A DNA stretch of 64,000 bases from Strongylocentrotus droebachiensis (Eukaryota; Echinodermata; Echinoidea; Camarodonta; Strongylocentrotidae). The notes under the pieces are model-generated. The model had not been told where the DNA came from and did not search any database. It worked only from the letters and a program-made list of their open reading frames with translations. The stretch's first letter is position 1. Each line of letters opens with the position of its first letter. A program made the position numbers and the translations under genes. The stretch lies in assembly GCA_035222895.1 (NCBI GenBank), contig JAVYIG010002760.1, positions 1-64,000 on the forward strand, in the 5' to 3' direction. Positions 47,222 to 59,251 of this stretch are shown here, in pieces.

Positions 47222-48124
47222 CCCCCTTCACATACACGGATTTTTCTTACGAGTCCTTACGGATCACCAACTCGTAGTCAATCGCAAGCATCCGTAAATA
47301 ACTCGCTGGTATCCGTAAATAACTCGTCACAACTCGCAACAACTCGTAGACACTCGTAAGGATCCGTGAAAGGAGAGGCAAATTTTTTGACATGTCAAAA
47401 ATCTGCTTACGATCGTCCACGGATTGATTTGTCCGTAAATAGCTCGTAAATAGCTAGTAAAAATCCTCAACCATCCGTAAACCACTCGCAAGAACACGTT
47501 ACCATCCGCAAACTGCTCGCAAGAATCCGTAAATGACTCTTAACAGATTTATGTATTGATTCGTTACGGTTAGTTTACGATTTGTTAACTAATTATTTAC
47601 GGATTATTACGAGAGCTTACGTGTTGTTTACAATTTTATTCGGGTCATTTTACGGTGGCTTTACGGATTGTTACGGGTTATTACGAGCAATTTACATGTA
47701 GTTACGAGTACTTTACGAATAGATACGTATACTTTACGTATGCTTACGAACTGCTTACGATTTGGGGAAAGGTATAAAAGCTGCAAATTCGAACACTTCA
47801 TTTTCAGTTATCATTTTGTTGGCTTTATTCGTAAGGACTCGTAAATACTCGTAACTTACTCGGAACTATTCGTAACAACACGTAAATAGGTCGTAACTAA
47901 CACGTTAGTTGCTCGTAGTTATCCGTGACAACTCGTAACAAATCGTGGACTGTTGCCGTAAATGCATCGTAATAACACGTAATAATCCGTAATAAACCGT
48001 AAACAGCTCGTAATAACTCTTAAATCGGTCGTAAAAGTGGCCAAATCGTAAGGATCCGTGAAAGATCCGTGAACTTGTGCGATCCGTAAGGACTCGTAAG
48101 AAAAATCCGTGTATGTGAAGGGGG
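47222..48124. mobile_element. 903-bp inverted-repeat element packed with CGTAA motifs
   Basis: The terminal inverted repeats are 44 bp and perfect, starting CCCCCTTCACATACACGG, with TATA outside both ends (47218-47221 and 48125-48128). The interior is almost entirely degenerate ACTCGTAA or ATCCGTAA units at 10-11 bp spacing, about 60 by eye. They are plus-oriented at about 47271-47545, minus-oriented (TTACGAG, TTACGGA) at about 47560-47766, and plus-oriented again at about 47830-48110. A unique-looking segment at 47767-47829 carries a TATA box. There is no protein. The superfamily is not recognised. Sea-urchin TU foldback elements also have tandem short repeats in their inverted arms, but I cannot confirm a relationship. 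Confidence 0.8.
47773..47809 (+). promoter_or_regulatory. TATA box plus initiator-like pair
   Basis: TATAAAAG at 47773-47780 is followed by TCAGTT at 47804-47809. The initiator A (47806) is 33 bases from the first T of the TATA box, near the usual pol II spacing. It sits in the only non-repetitive gap of the CGTAA array and would transcribe rightward through it. Function is inference. Confidence 0.4.
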
Positions 48125-48176
48125 TATAAGATAGGGGGTTTGACAGCACCGCTCCGAAAGCGTATGGTGCGGAATT

Positions 48177-48489
48177 GACCATTAACATATCTGGGGGGTG
48201 TTTCACAAAGATCCCAAGTCGAACTTAACTCTAAGTTGGACTTAAAACTTATGGAGAGCCATTTGTAGCCTTAACAAAGGATATATTCAAAAGCGAAAAT
48301 TCAAGTATTTTATTTTTAGAGTTGTTATTAATTCCACATCAAGAACATGAAATCATCTTGATAATAGAAAATATGAATGATTTGAATCAACATTGTATGC
48401 CTTTTAAAATAACTTTTTCAAAATATCTTCGAAGATGCTAACGGCCTTCAATCAATGTGAAGTCCAACCCCCCAGATATGTTAATGGTC
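48177..48489. mobile_element. MITE copy B with anomalous extended ends
   Basis: The left end at 48193 reads GGGGGGTGTTTCACAAAGAT, and the interior matches the MITE at 28109. At the right, the expected GTGTTTCACAAAG end and about 38 bp are missing: GTCCAAC runs straight into CCCCCC. Just outside, 22 bases at 48468-48489 are the exact inverse of 48177-48198 (core GACCATTAACATATCTGG). So sequence left of the element is repeated, inverted, on the right. Confidence 0.7.
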
Positions 48490-50046
48490 ATATACAGTGA
48501 GGGGTGGGTCACGGATGTAGGCCCTTTCTCTGGGACTTTATCTTAACTTAGTTCTTTCGTCCACATCAACGAAAGGCAAGCATGGAGTTTTTACAATCGA
48601 TCACACTGCAGCGATCAGTATAGATCGTCGTAACTTTAATCAAACAAGGGTTTGAAAATGATCTGAATAACTTGAATGTCTTCAAACGTGCTCATATCAA
48701 GAAAAGAAACATGGACATACAAGTTGTGTTTAAAGGGCAGTTCGCGGTAATTCGACAAATACCAACGAGCTTGGCATTATGCATTGATTGAGGAAAAGGA
48801 AATGACCTAAAGGAGTGTGTACAGGATCACCTTCCTCGTTTACACTATTCCTTTGAGCCCCGGTCTCTCTATCTGTCCCCCTCTCTCTATCTCTCTCTCT
48901 CGCCCACACCCTAACAACAACAAACACCTACACGCGCGCACCCCCTCCACCCCCCCCCCTCCACACACACACAAACAAACACGTACAAATAGTCATTTTA
49001 TCCTGCTTTCCCAGTGTTCTCCTGTAGTAAAACAAAATGTTTTGTGGTAATTGTCCTGAGAGATAAGTTTTAGAAGCAGGAATGTTGTTCCATCGAGTAG
49101 TTGTTCTACAATCCGGTATTCCACATGCCTCAAGAATATGTTTCTTAGGTGTTGCCCTTGACTTCGCTGACTGAATAATATTGTGAAGAACGTTTCACGC
49201 CATTATGTCTCACTGCAACACTTTTTCTGCGGTGTGAAAAGCCATATAGCACGCAATCCAGCATTCGACATGTTTGCTTTCGAAATAAGGACACATCATT
49301 CTATGCCGTATCTTCTGTTTTTTGTTTTTTCTTTACATGACGCAACTTCAAGAACATACAATCTCAAACGTTTACAAGGTTTTCAAAAGCCATTAGTGTC
49401 ACCATGTTACCGTTTCCTCCGCGTTGAGTAATGATACTTGAGCTGTCTAGAAGTCCACCGGCTCATTTCGTCGGCTGCCCTAATGAAATTAGTAAGATCT
49501 ACGTATTGGTAATGGCAGAACCAGCCTTCCTGCGGGAGGGCCGACGACTTGTTCTTTCGAGTGCCGGGATGGTCAACGAAGTCAAGAATGACCAGAAAGA
49601 CTCGAATATTATTCCCTACCTCTTGGACAGGTCGTAAAAAATGGAAGGGGGAATGGAAATGAAATCGGAGAATGAAGGGATATTAGAGAAGGACACGGCC
49701 AGAGGGATGCAGAGAAAGAACGGAAATGGTCTGAACGCAAGGGCGAAAGAGAAGCGGACGGATGAGAGAAGGAGAGAGATGGAGATTAGAATAGAAATAT
49801 ACACACAGAGAGAGGGGGTGATGATAGTGGTGAGAAATGCTACGCAAAAACGCCCATGCACAAAAAATGACTCGTGAAAATTGTGTTTGTCCACCTTATG
49901 TAGATTGAAATATTATGTACAGCGACATACAGACTGTTATTAACTTAAAGAGAGAGAAAGGGAGAGAGGGGCAGCAAGATAGAGAAAAAGAGAGAGAAAA
50001 GAGAGAGAGAGAGAGCGAGAGAAAGGAAGAGAGGTGGAGGAAGAGA
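48490..50046. other. Intergenic, no gene recognised
   Basis: CT and C-rich patch at 48860-48975 and GA-rich DNA at 49640-49830 and 49950-50040. No supported gene. Confidence 0.5.
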
Positions 50047-50576
50047 TAGCCTCAGATGGAGCGATAGAGATCAAAGGCTGGATTACGCCACTCTGGCAAG
50101 TAAAGTACTGCGAAAGAGAGAGAGAAAGAAAGAGAGATGAAAGAGAGGGGGAGGGGAAGGAAGGGGGGGGGGAGATTTATATATATATATATATATATAG
50201 CCTGGCTGAGCGATATAAATCAAATGCTGGATTACGCCACTTTGGTCAGTAAAGAACTACGAAAGAGAGAAGGGGTGGGAGGGAGCGAGGTAACGATATA
50301 ATATAGCCTGATGCAGCGATAGACGTCAAAGGCTGGATTACGCCACTTTGGTCAGTAAAGTACTATGATATAAAGAGAGAGGGAGAGTAACATAGATAGA
50401 TAAAGAGAGAGAGAGGAAACAAAAAGAGAGAAAAGAGAGAGTGAGAGAGAGAGAGAGATAGAAACGAAAAATAGAGAGAGGGGGGAGGGAGGGAGGGAGA
50501 GAGAGAGCTTGAACGAGCAAGACAGGGGGATCAAAGGCTGGATTACGCCATTTTGGTCAGTAAAGTACTACGAATC
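50047..50576 (+). repeat. Four 50-72 bp cores separated by variable GA/TA tracts
   Basis: Cores start at about 50047, 50198, 50304 and 50528. They share TAGCCT, GAGCGATA, TCAAAGGCTGGATTACGCCA, TTTGGTCAGTAAAGTACTA and ACGAAAGAG or variants; the last copy lacks the first 20 bases. The spacers are (GA)n, and before the second core (TA)n at 50179-50198, so the period varies from about 106 to 224 bp. Confidence 0.75.
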
Positions 50577-53500
50577 CTAGGTCCCGACGTCAATAACTGC
50601 TGCCAATCAAAAATTAGTCAACTCCGTGAAGCGTTCACCGAGGTTGATGGATAAAAATACCCTTCTGCGGGCTTTAGATGATACTGCTCTCTGCCCGATC
50701 CTCTAGAGAATTGGCCAAAATTATGGTAAGACTTGGAGTCAGGTAAGTGCTCCTAGTGGCAGTTGAGAGCTCCGAGGCTAAGCGTTTTGCTCGTCGTACT
50801 TCCTCTCGGCTATTCCTTATGTTTATTATAATTATGTTCGTATACAAATCGGAAATAAATCAAGATTGCGTTATGTCTACCCTGAATTACTGGGTACATA
50901 ACGGTTGCAGATGATGCGCTAATTTCGATTGCGTCATGCCAAGCGCTAATCGAGTACGTGAAGTTATAGCTCATGCGCCGGTAATTTAACGCACATTCTA
51001 AAAACAGTTGATTGAGATTTAACCCCAAACTGAGTGAAAATGGAACGTACATGCTTGTTGGGTACAACCCTATAGTACACAATATTGGATGATATTTTAC
51101 TCAACAAACATACGTGTCCTTTTTACGCTGTAATGGCTATATTTCATCCCGCTTTTCCGCTTTTCAGAGTGCATTGTTTGCACTGTTTAGTGTACAATCA
51201 CTGTTTCTACATGTCACCTTCACATTTCGTGTCAGACGGCATAAGTCACTGACGTATGCCTACGTCAGTAAAAATAACGCCTCGTGTGCAATGAGCATTA
51301 TGCAAGAACCAATTACATTGCGTTGATCACTTGCATGACTGTGTATTCCTACACATCGAGGTGTAGACGCAGCCTATGGGCACAGAGACAACATTTTCAC
51401 AAATATCGAACAAAAACGCTGCGTCTACCGGTCGCCTCTTTCTTTTAGAATTGACGCTTTGACAATATATGTTCCGCTTGTTTTTTTTTTTTTTTTTTTT
51501 TTAGGGGGACAGATTCATAGATCCCCAGCTGGGTCCTTGCATCCCTCGGTCATGGAGATGCTGTTGTGTCTAGAAGTCTCCGCCCATCCCATGCAGAGCA
51601 TAACTATTACTACGGCTGATTGATTTGACTGACGCGATGGAATTGACGCATCTTGCACAACCGCAAAACCAACAAATTTAACATTATTTTTACGGTTTTC
51701 TTTAAGGGGTGTGTTTAAAAAAAGAAAAAGGCAGTATCGTACTGTTTGGATAACGAATCGAATATCATGTCCAATGTATTAAAATTACCACTGAAAATTT
51801 AGAAGTGAGAAAGCCTTGTTTATTCAGTGGGCAAATTATGACGATCGCGTGTGCCAGCATGTCTCCTGTCTGAACTCATCGTCGAGTATGACCTTTTCTG
51901 ATGCGTCAACCGACGCGTAGAATCAATAATCTTGACACATATTATTATCGTATGGGTTATTCCACTACGCAAACACTTCCAACATCATCCAAACATGACA
52001 ATCGGGATTGTCCTTTTACCGTCCTTCGCCTTCCAACCCTTTCTCTCTGTTTCTCTCACCTCTCTCCTAACATCTCGTTACTTATATCCTCCTTTCTTAC
52101 CCTTCTCCTCTGTCATCGTTTACTAAACCCCCCTTTTCTCTCTCACTCCTCGTGTTATACCTCTTTATATCGATCTTTTGAAATTATCCCTCTATCCACT
52201 TTAAATGTCTAATTCTTGACCGTTATATCCCCCTCTCTCTCTCTCTCTCTCTCTTTATCTCTCCATTTTCCCTCCTATTTATCTTTTTTTTCTCGCTCTC
52301 TTCTTTTCTCACCCCCCCCCCCCCCTTTCTCTATCCATTTCCTAAATTTTCTTCTCTCTCTCTGTCTTTCTCGCTCTCTCCCTGCATCTGTTTCTGTTCT
52401 TTCTTTCCTTTCCGATAGATAAACCCTTTTGATCCCCCAATCGGAGTAGTTTGTACTATTCCCGGGACTAAATGTTGGAGTTATAAAAGGCACGATGCCC
52501 CGAGGACTATATGCTCACAGTGTAAAGCTTAAACCCGATAGAGTATTACTTACTTCTTATGGTGTGTATTTAACACGAGCAATTGGTGATCAGCTTGAAA
52601 GGTTTCAAGTCACGTGACAAGCCGCTGGAACCTGTTGGCATGGAAACAAAGAAAAGTCAAACATTACAGGATTGTTTAATCTAGGTCGATCAAATAGTGT
52701 CTTACTTTAATTTTGATCTTTGTGTAATCACTCCTGGCAGCATGACCTCTTTTCATTGATGTTCTTTTTTCTTTAAATTGTTTAAGATAAAAAGGAAGAG
52801 TGTGTTATCATTCCCTCTCCAGGCAATTCCTATTTAAAAATCCTTTCCGTTATCTATTACCCGGACTAAATTGTATTATCAAGCAATCTGCTTACAATGA
52901 CAGTACTTCTTCCGCAAATAATAATGTTTGACCAAATTTAGTATTCATGACAGTTTATCATTCCTTTTATGAATATTGTTACAAATATTTGCTTATTTAC
53001 GATTCATTGTCAGAAAAATACTTATTGCACTTCGTTGTTTTTATCGAAAAACTGTGTACTTACATGAATGCAGAAGAAAAGGAAGTCAACAAATGAGTTT
53101 ATACCATTAACTGCTTTGCGATAACTTAACATCTACCAAAGATAGACTTGCACACACAAAGAGTTCCTATCAAATCAAATATCTAAAATAAAATGAAGTG
53201 AACCTAAAAGAATTGACAAGTGCTTTTGGGGACCTACATTTGAGGGGACAAGAACATAATAACATAATGGAGCACATTCTGTTTTCATGTAGGTACGCCG
53301 GAATGGCGTTTGGGGCTAGGGATCTTTTGCGCCCTCCTTTATTCCACCGCACTGTCTTCATTGTCCACTTCAAGGTAAGGTAAGGTAAGGTATGTATGCA
53401 TCAACGTATCTCAGCTAATGGCTGAATTGTATGCATGATTTACAGATATTTTATTTAAAAAACATCATATTTACAATTCGTTATTTAACAATAATTCAAG

Positions 53501-54590
53501 ATCATAAATAAGTTATTTTACGAATTAATGAATATCAGGCAAAAGTAAAACTCAGAAAGGGAAGAAAGGGGTAAAGGAAAAATGTGGAGCAGGAAAATAA
53601 GGAGAAAGGGAATGGAATGTTAAGGGAGAGGGAGTGGAGAGAGAAGGGGATAAGAGAAGTGAGAGGGTGAGAGTTACTGAGAGAGGAACACGAACACCGA
53701 GCTGGTATAACAGAGCTGGTATTCAAGTTCATACGTCAACGACTGCTGACCGGAGCAAGTCGCTGCTTTCATGATGAGGACTGATTGACAATAAAACTCG
53801 TAACAACCTAACCTTAGCTGGACGTCGGAAGTAACGAAGGGATCATAGAGCTAATCGCCCTAGATATGGACAGATAGGAAGGTTAATGATTGGAAAAGGT
53901 CCATATTGCGAAGGTCAAGGTTCTTGAGGGGGTCACTTAATGAGAAGTTGAGTCATCGTCGATGGTCATTACTACTTGGTTTGGTTACCCATTCACATTT
54001 GTAAGTTTGGATGTCCATTTATTTTGGTGACCATGGCGATTCCCTGTTATAACATTGCATGTGTGTCGTCCAAAATGATCTCATTTTTTAAACATTTGTT
54101 CATATGACCATTGACTTAATGCTCTTTTCGCTATGATGACAATTAATCAATGGTCTTATCAATAGATTTGTGTGTGGATTAAATAAATAAACATAACATC
54201 TATGTCGTCCTTGAAATAATCACGAAATATTCCCAACATGCATTAGAAATCCTAAAAGTGGAAAACTAGATGCCTGTTAGACTGCATTTTTTAAAATCTT
54301 GTACATGTATTAATTTTAAAATAAACTTCATAATTATTTTGTATGTATATTTTGTTTTGCAATACATAGGCACAATACTTATTACAAAAATGGAAAACAA
54401 TATTTAAAATATACATGGTAACAATATAGACAATTCAACAAGTATGTACTTTGTATGTTTGCATTGTTTCGAAGCATGCAATGTGCTATATTTTGTGGTA
54501 AAGGCTATGATAATCATCATGATCATGACGCCAATGAAAGCAATATGGGTACGATGAAGACGTATACTCGTTGATATTATCGATAAAATT
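50577..54590. other. Intergenic, no gene recognised
   Basis: T run at 51480-51502, CT tracts at 52230-52260 and 52340-52380, a C run at 52312-52325 and a GGTAA pentamer repeat at 53372-53391. No supported gene. Confidence 0.5.
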
Positions 54591-54953
54591 GAGTTCTGGT
54601 TATTAAAATAAAAAATGAATTCTCACAGAATCAAACGAAACTTACACTGAATGTTCAAGATTACAAATAAATGTCATTTGCTAAACAATTTTGGTAGAAA
54701 ATGTATATTGGCTGAGTAATGAGCATAGAAAGATAAGGAAATCAATTTGTGTAGTCCCATATACATCTTTATGTGTACAGTGCTTGTTACTTTACCAAGA
54801 CTGGGCCAAATTTATTATGATATTGATGACTCTAGAACCTTGCAGTACACACCAATACTTACATGCTACATGGTCAACTTTTTCTGATCCATTCCACACC
54901 TTTTCTTTCACAATGCAATCGCATGACCAGAACTCAACTTTATCTTTAATGAT
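54591..54953 (+). repeat. Dispersed repeat family, long copy
   Basis: About 360 bp matching 58545-58909 almost throughout: GAATGTTCAAGATTAC, GGCTGAGTAATGAGC, CTTGTTACTTTACCAAGAC, TGCAGTACACACC, CAATGCAATCGCAT. Its first half matches 21002. No terminal inverted repeats or coding potential are evident. All three copies share orientation. Confidence 0.8.
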
Positions 54954-56441
54954 AAAATCATTTATTCACATTGTTTCCATTGGATACATACTATCGACAA
55001 TATGTATTTCGATTCATCAACAACGACTCAGTGCATGTATGTTGAATGTATTTCATTTACCTTACGCATCAGATTATAGTCACATTAAAAATATATGACA
55101 ATTAATAGGTCTGCCAATCGATGTTCTCTGCCAATTCATTGTTGTGCCTAGGCACTTAAATGATTTACAAAATGTAGTTCATTTAGGGTTTAATTAGGGT
55201 ATACCAATACAGTGGACACGTGGTGTAGAACGTTGGGCATTTTTAAATTAAGCGGTGCCATCATGATCAACATAAGTAATGACCTGCTTTCATGAGAGCT
55301 AAAATGTTTTTTAAAATATCCTCCTGAAATATGTGCGCCTTTTGCGGAAGCTTAATGGTGTCCGATTTTGGATAATTGCTTTGATGATCGCATGCACCGT
55401 GATCTAATAATAGAAGATGTGCTTTTAGATAACGACTATCAACTAAACACGCCCCTGCGCTTATCAGAAGTTGATGGGGGGTGGTATACGGCCCGTGCCC
55501 CATCCATTTAAGCAAGATACATGGGTTTTTTTCCCCACTTTTTCTTTTCTTTTTCTTGTTGTGCTTGCTTTCATACTTCATAAAGGCAACTGGAAACCAA
55601 ATTAATGTAAGAAAAGGAAAGATGGAAATGTAAGAATAAAGAAAAGAGTACGGTAAGGGGCACACTTTTGTGTGTCTCTCTGAAATGTAGGCTAAATTTA
55701 TTTTTAACAAGGAGAGGGCCGGTTGACTACCCCTATCATCGTTGAATTGACCGTTTAAACTACACTGTACAAATTATTAAAAAACATAATTGTATGCAGC
55801 AATCCTAGGTCCATGCATTGGCATTCAGTCTCATTCAGTTCCGTTCTTTCAGCTCACATTCGGACAGTGCTCACACAGTGCAAGGAATTCCCTGATCTCT
55901 TTTTCTTCTTCTTCTTCTTTTTTTTTCTCCTAGCGGAAACGTTGGCAAGTGGTGAATAAATATTCGACAACGACTTGGCAAACAGACCACGTCTTATTTG
56001 CCAGTGCCTAGGGATCCGTATCGCTTGCGGGTCCGTTCGAGGTGAGCCGGAGACAAGCAACAAAACAGTTTAACCCCCCTTAAAAATTATTTGTGGGGCG
56101 TCCCTTCGAATTTGACATTTACCCCTCCGAGAATAATATCATTGCCGTCGCCTTTTCGTAATTTCTTTCTTTTTCTCTCGTTCGTTGCCTTATTCTTGAA
56201 TACAAATTTAGTTTCTGTGTCTGTATTGCAATGGCTCTGATCTGCGTGGAATACTCGAGTTTGCGGAGGAGGACATTTTGTGATCTAAGGTTTGAAGATG
56301 TAATCGTTCTACCTTTTTCACTTAAGTTTGGTTTTGTCCTCAAGAGAATGGGCTTGAATGACAGGTATGCCCATGCATGTGCAGGTGTCCTATGTACTCA
56401 CATTGTTGTCATTCCCATTAAACGCGATTGCATCACATTAT
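54954..56441. other. Intergenic, no gene recognised
   Basis: The 55267-55710 minus frame (147 codons) has no recognisable domain. A CTT tract ending CTCCTAG at 55898-55934 looks like a splice acceptor, but the following interval has stops in all frames within about 80 bases. Confidence 0.45.
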
Positions 56442-56563
56442 CAATAGGGACTTTTAGATTTGCACGAAGACAATGTGGATTGCTACGGTCGACATCCTTT
56501 TAATGCACTGCCTTGAATGGACGTCACATGTATCAATCCACGCAAATCTAAAAGTCCCTATTG
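56442..56563. mobile_element. 122-bp foldback MITE
   Basis: 22-base perfect inverted ends, starting CAATAGGGACTTTTAGATTT. GTGGATTG inside the left arm and its inverse in the right arm extend the pairing. Noncoding. Class not recognised. Confidence 0.7.
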
Positions 56564-57006
56564 GCGTGGCAACTGGGGCATTGCAAAATAACAAAATAGG
56601 GACACATGGAAGACACCTTAGAGACTGGGAGGGAAACACAAAAAAGTGAGAAGGATGAAATAATGTCAGCGCCACCTCCCAAACCCTCCTTCATTATTCC
56701 TCCTTCCAATACATCCCTCGTTTTTTTCTTTTAGCCGACCAGTTCTTCCCCCAACATATTTCACCCTCGCAACGCCGCTGCACACTATACACCATAGTCG
56801 ATCACTGTTGACCCCCCTATCCCCCATTCTTGTATATTCTTCTCTGATGGACCTCCTCTCCCAAATCGAGGCGCAGTTCTGCATCCCCCTTCAGTGCCTT
56901 CACGATCTCATCCTTTTTATTATACTGCAGTCCACTGCCCCCACCCCAGCCTCCATCACTGAGCCTAGGCTATACCGCGTTTTACAGTACACTATGCTCA
57001 CATTAA

Positions 57007-57041
<35 letters not shown>

Positions 57042-57866
57042 TCTCTCTCTGTCTCTACCTGTTTACCCCTAACCCAATCTAGTCATGTGTACCTCTGACG
57101 CATCTCCCGGACCCCACCCCTTTCTAGTGCTTTATCTGCACCCCCTTCTCGATTTTATCCTGAAACTCAAAATTAAAAATTGTAAAAAGTAAGACGATTT
57201 TTTTTTTTTATTCACCTCTGCATAATATTCCGAAGGGGCGTGTGGTAGTATGTAAATTTTGCAAATTCTGTTAGTTGAAATGTTGGCATTTGTTACACTA
57301 GAATTGCGATCTTTTTTTTTTAATTGACAATGTTTTTTTTAATTTTAAAGAATAGATCGAATTTGAATATTGCCAATCAATGCCGACCCCCCCCCCCCTC
57401 CCCCTTCCCCTCTTTCCCAACCCAATGCTCGGATGGACCCATGTTATACGCTGCTGCACGTTACACTCCTGACCATTCTACCTCTGTCTCCCTTTGTCAT
57501 TCTTCTCATCTTGGCAAGTGCCGACTAAATCTTGTTTTTTCCCCTCTTATCTAGGACCTTCCAATCCATTTTCGAGTCACAGTTTAGGATCCCCCCCCCC
57601 CCCTCCCCTTCCCTCCCTGAAAACACGGGTCCATCACAAAATCGCCATTAGTGGGTCCAGCCCTTCTCACTGAATGGAGCTATTTTGAGCCGTCATAACG
57701 AGAAAGAAATGAGAAATCTAGAGATGGCTTCACGAAGTTAATTCAACTAGCCTCGGCGAAGATGATGGGGACGATATAGATCGCCCCATTCACCGGCAAA
57801 TTGGGGCTTAACCTCTACTTTTACACTTCACTTTCGCTGCTTCACTGTCTCTCTGTCTCTGTCTCG

Positions 57867-57897
<31 letters not shown>

Positions 57898-58283
57898 CCT
57901 CTCTCACTCTCTCCCTCTTTCTTGCTCCCTCTCCATCTCTCTCTCCCTCCCCCTCTCTATCTCCCTCTCTCTCTCTTCCTCCCTCTTTCCCTCCCTCTCT
58001 ACCTCTTTCTCCCTCCCCCTCTCTCTCCCTCTCCCTCTTTCTTTCTCTCCCTCTCTCTTCCCTTCTCTCTTCTAACACATCGTTTCCCCTCTCCCTTCCT
58101 CCTATATCTTCCTCCTCCAGGAAGATAATAGTATCATCCTGCTGCACCAAGCAACAAAACCAACATGATACAGACCTATAATGACCATAGTTACGACACA
58201 GCCATATTCAGTATCATCATCATTCTTACTCGCACCTTTCCGTCGATTCAAAGAGGCCGATATTTAACCAATAAATGACAGAC
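56564..58283. other. Intergenic with CT tracts
   Basis: (CT)n at 57008-57052 and a long CT/CCT tract at 57845-58075; C runs at 57387-57396 and 57591-57603. No supported gene. Confidence 0.55.
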
Positions 58284-58517
58284 CAGGCGCGTACGCAGGG
58301 GGGCGTTTGGGGGGTTAACCCCCCCCCCCCTTTGGTATTTTTATGTGTATAAACCCCCCCCCAAAACCCCCCTAAAACCCCCCCCACCCCCTTATCCCCA
58401 TGACTGACCAAAAACAGGTGACCCTACCCCCCCCCAAAGGAGCAAAATGTCAAATTTTCAAATTTTGAGGCCAAAAAAAAAAAAAATGTCCTCTTACCCC
58501 CCCCCCCCCCCCCCCCG
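58284..58517 (+). mobile_element. CAGGCGCGTACGC-ended element, partial
   Basis: Starts CAGGCGCGTACGCAGGGGGG, followed by GTTAACC, C runs, TTTGGTATTTTTATG and more C runs. Same family as 1-190 in the opposite orientation. The right end is not defined; a C run at 58497-58516 may be part of it. Confidence 0.5.
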
Positions 58518-58544
58518 CTTATTCAGCGGTCAGCTGAGTAAATA

Positions 58545-58909
58545 AAATTAAAATAAAAAAAATTCTCACAAATCAAACGAAACTTACACTGAATGTTCAA
58601 GATTACAAATAAATGTCATTTGCCAAACAATTTTGATAGAAAATGTATACTGGCTGAGTAATGAGCAGAGAAAGATTAGAAAATCAAGGTTAGTAGTCCC
58701 GACACCATTAACCCATATACATCTTTCTGCGTACAATGCTTGTTACTTTACCAAGACTGGGCCAAATTTATTATGATTTTGATGACTCCAGAACTTTGCA
58801 GTACACACCGATACTTACATGCTACATGATCAACTTTTTCTGATCCATTCCACACCTTTTCTTTCACAATGCAATCGCATTACCAGAACTCACCTTTATC
58901 TTTAATGAT
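58545..58909 (+). repeat. Dispersed repeat family, long copy
   Basis: Second long copy of the family at 54591-54953, same orientation, differing by scattered substitutions and a small insertion (AGTAGTCCCGACACC) that the 21002 copy also has in a related form. It is therefore closer to the ancestral sequence there. Confidence 0.8.
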
Positions 58910-59105
58910 TTCCTACAAAGGATAACAATGACAATTATCTTCTATAGCACCGTTATCTGCAAGGCAAGGTCTCATTGCGCTTTAATAAAAAGGAAGCTTG
59001 TCTAACAGAAGGTGAAGCAGATAGTCCCCCCTTCCATACACATACACACAAAATGATATAGTTGTACGGCAAACCCTGGAGTTGCAATTCACCACATCCT
59101 CTGAT

Positions 59106-59251
59106 CAGGCCCGTACCCAGAGTTTGATGTTTGGGGGGGGGGGGGGGGGGGGGGGGCACATACATGTAATCGATCGACGTCCTGGGGAGGGGTCTAAACA
59201 AGCTCAACCGATTCTTGCTCCCCCCCCCCCCCCCCCGTGGCTACGTGCCTG
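59106..59251. mobile_element. 146-bp hAT-type MITE with 8-bp target duplication
   Basis: Left end CAGGCCCGTACCCA; right end, inverted, CAGGCACGTAGCCA. The 8-bp direct repeat CCTCTGAT lies exactly outside both ends (59098-59105 and 59252-59259). CAG ends with an 8-bp duplication are hallmarks of hAT elements. The interior is a G24 run (59133-59156), about 63 bp of mixed sequence and a C17 run (59220-59236). Confidence 0.85.

Noticed and set aside
55935..56040. Possible exon between CTCCTAG and GAGGTGAGC
   Set aside because: The splice signals look good, but all three frames contain stops, so no coding exon can be supported without transcript data.
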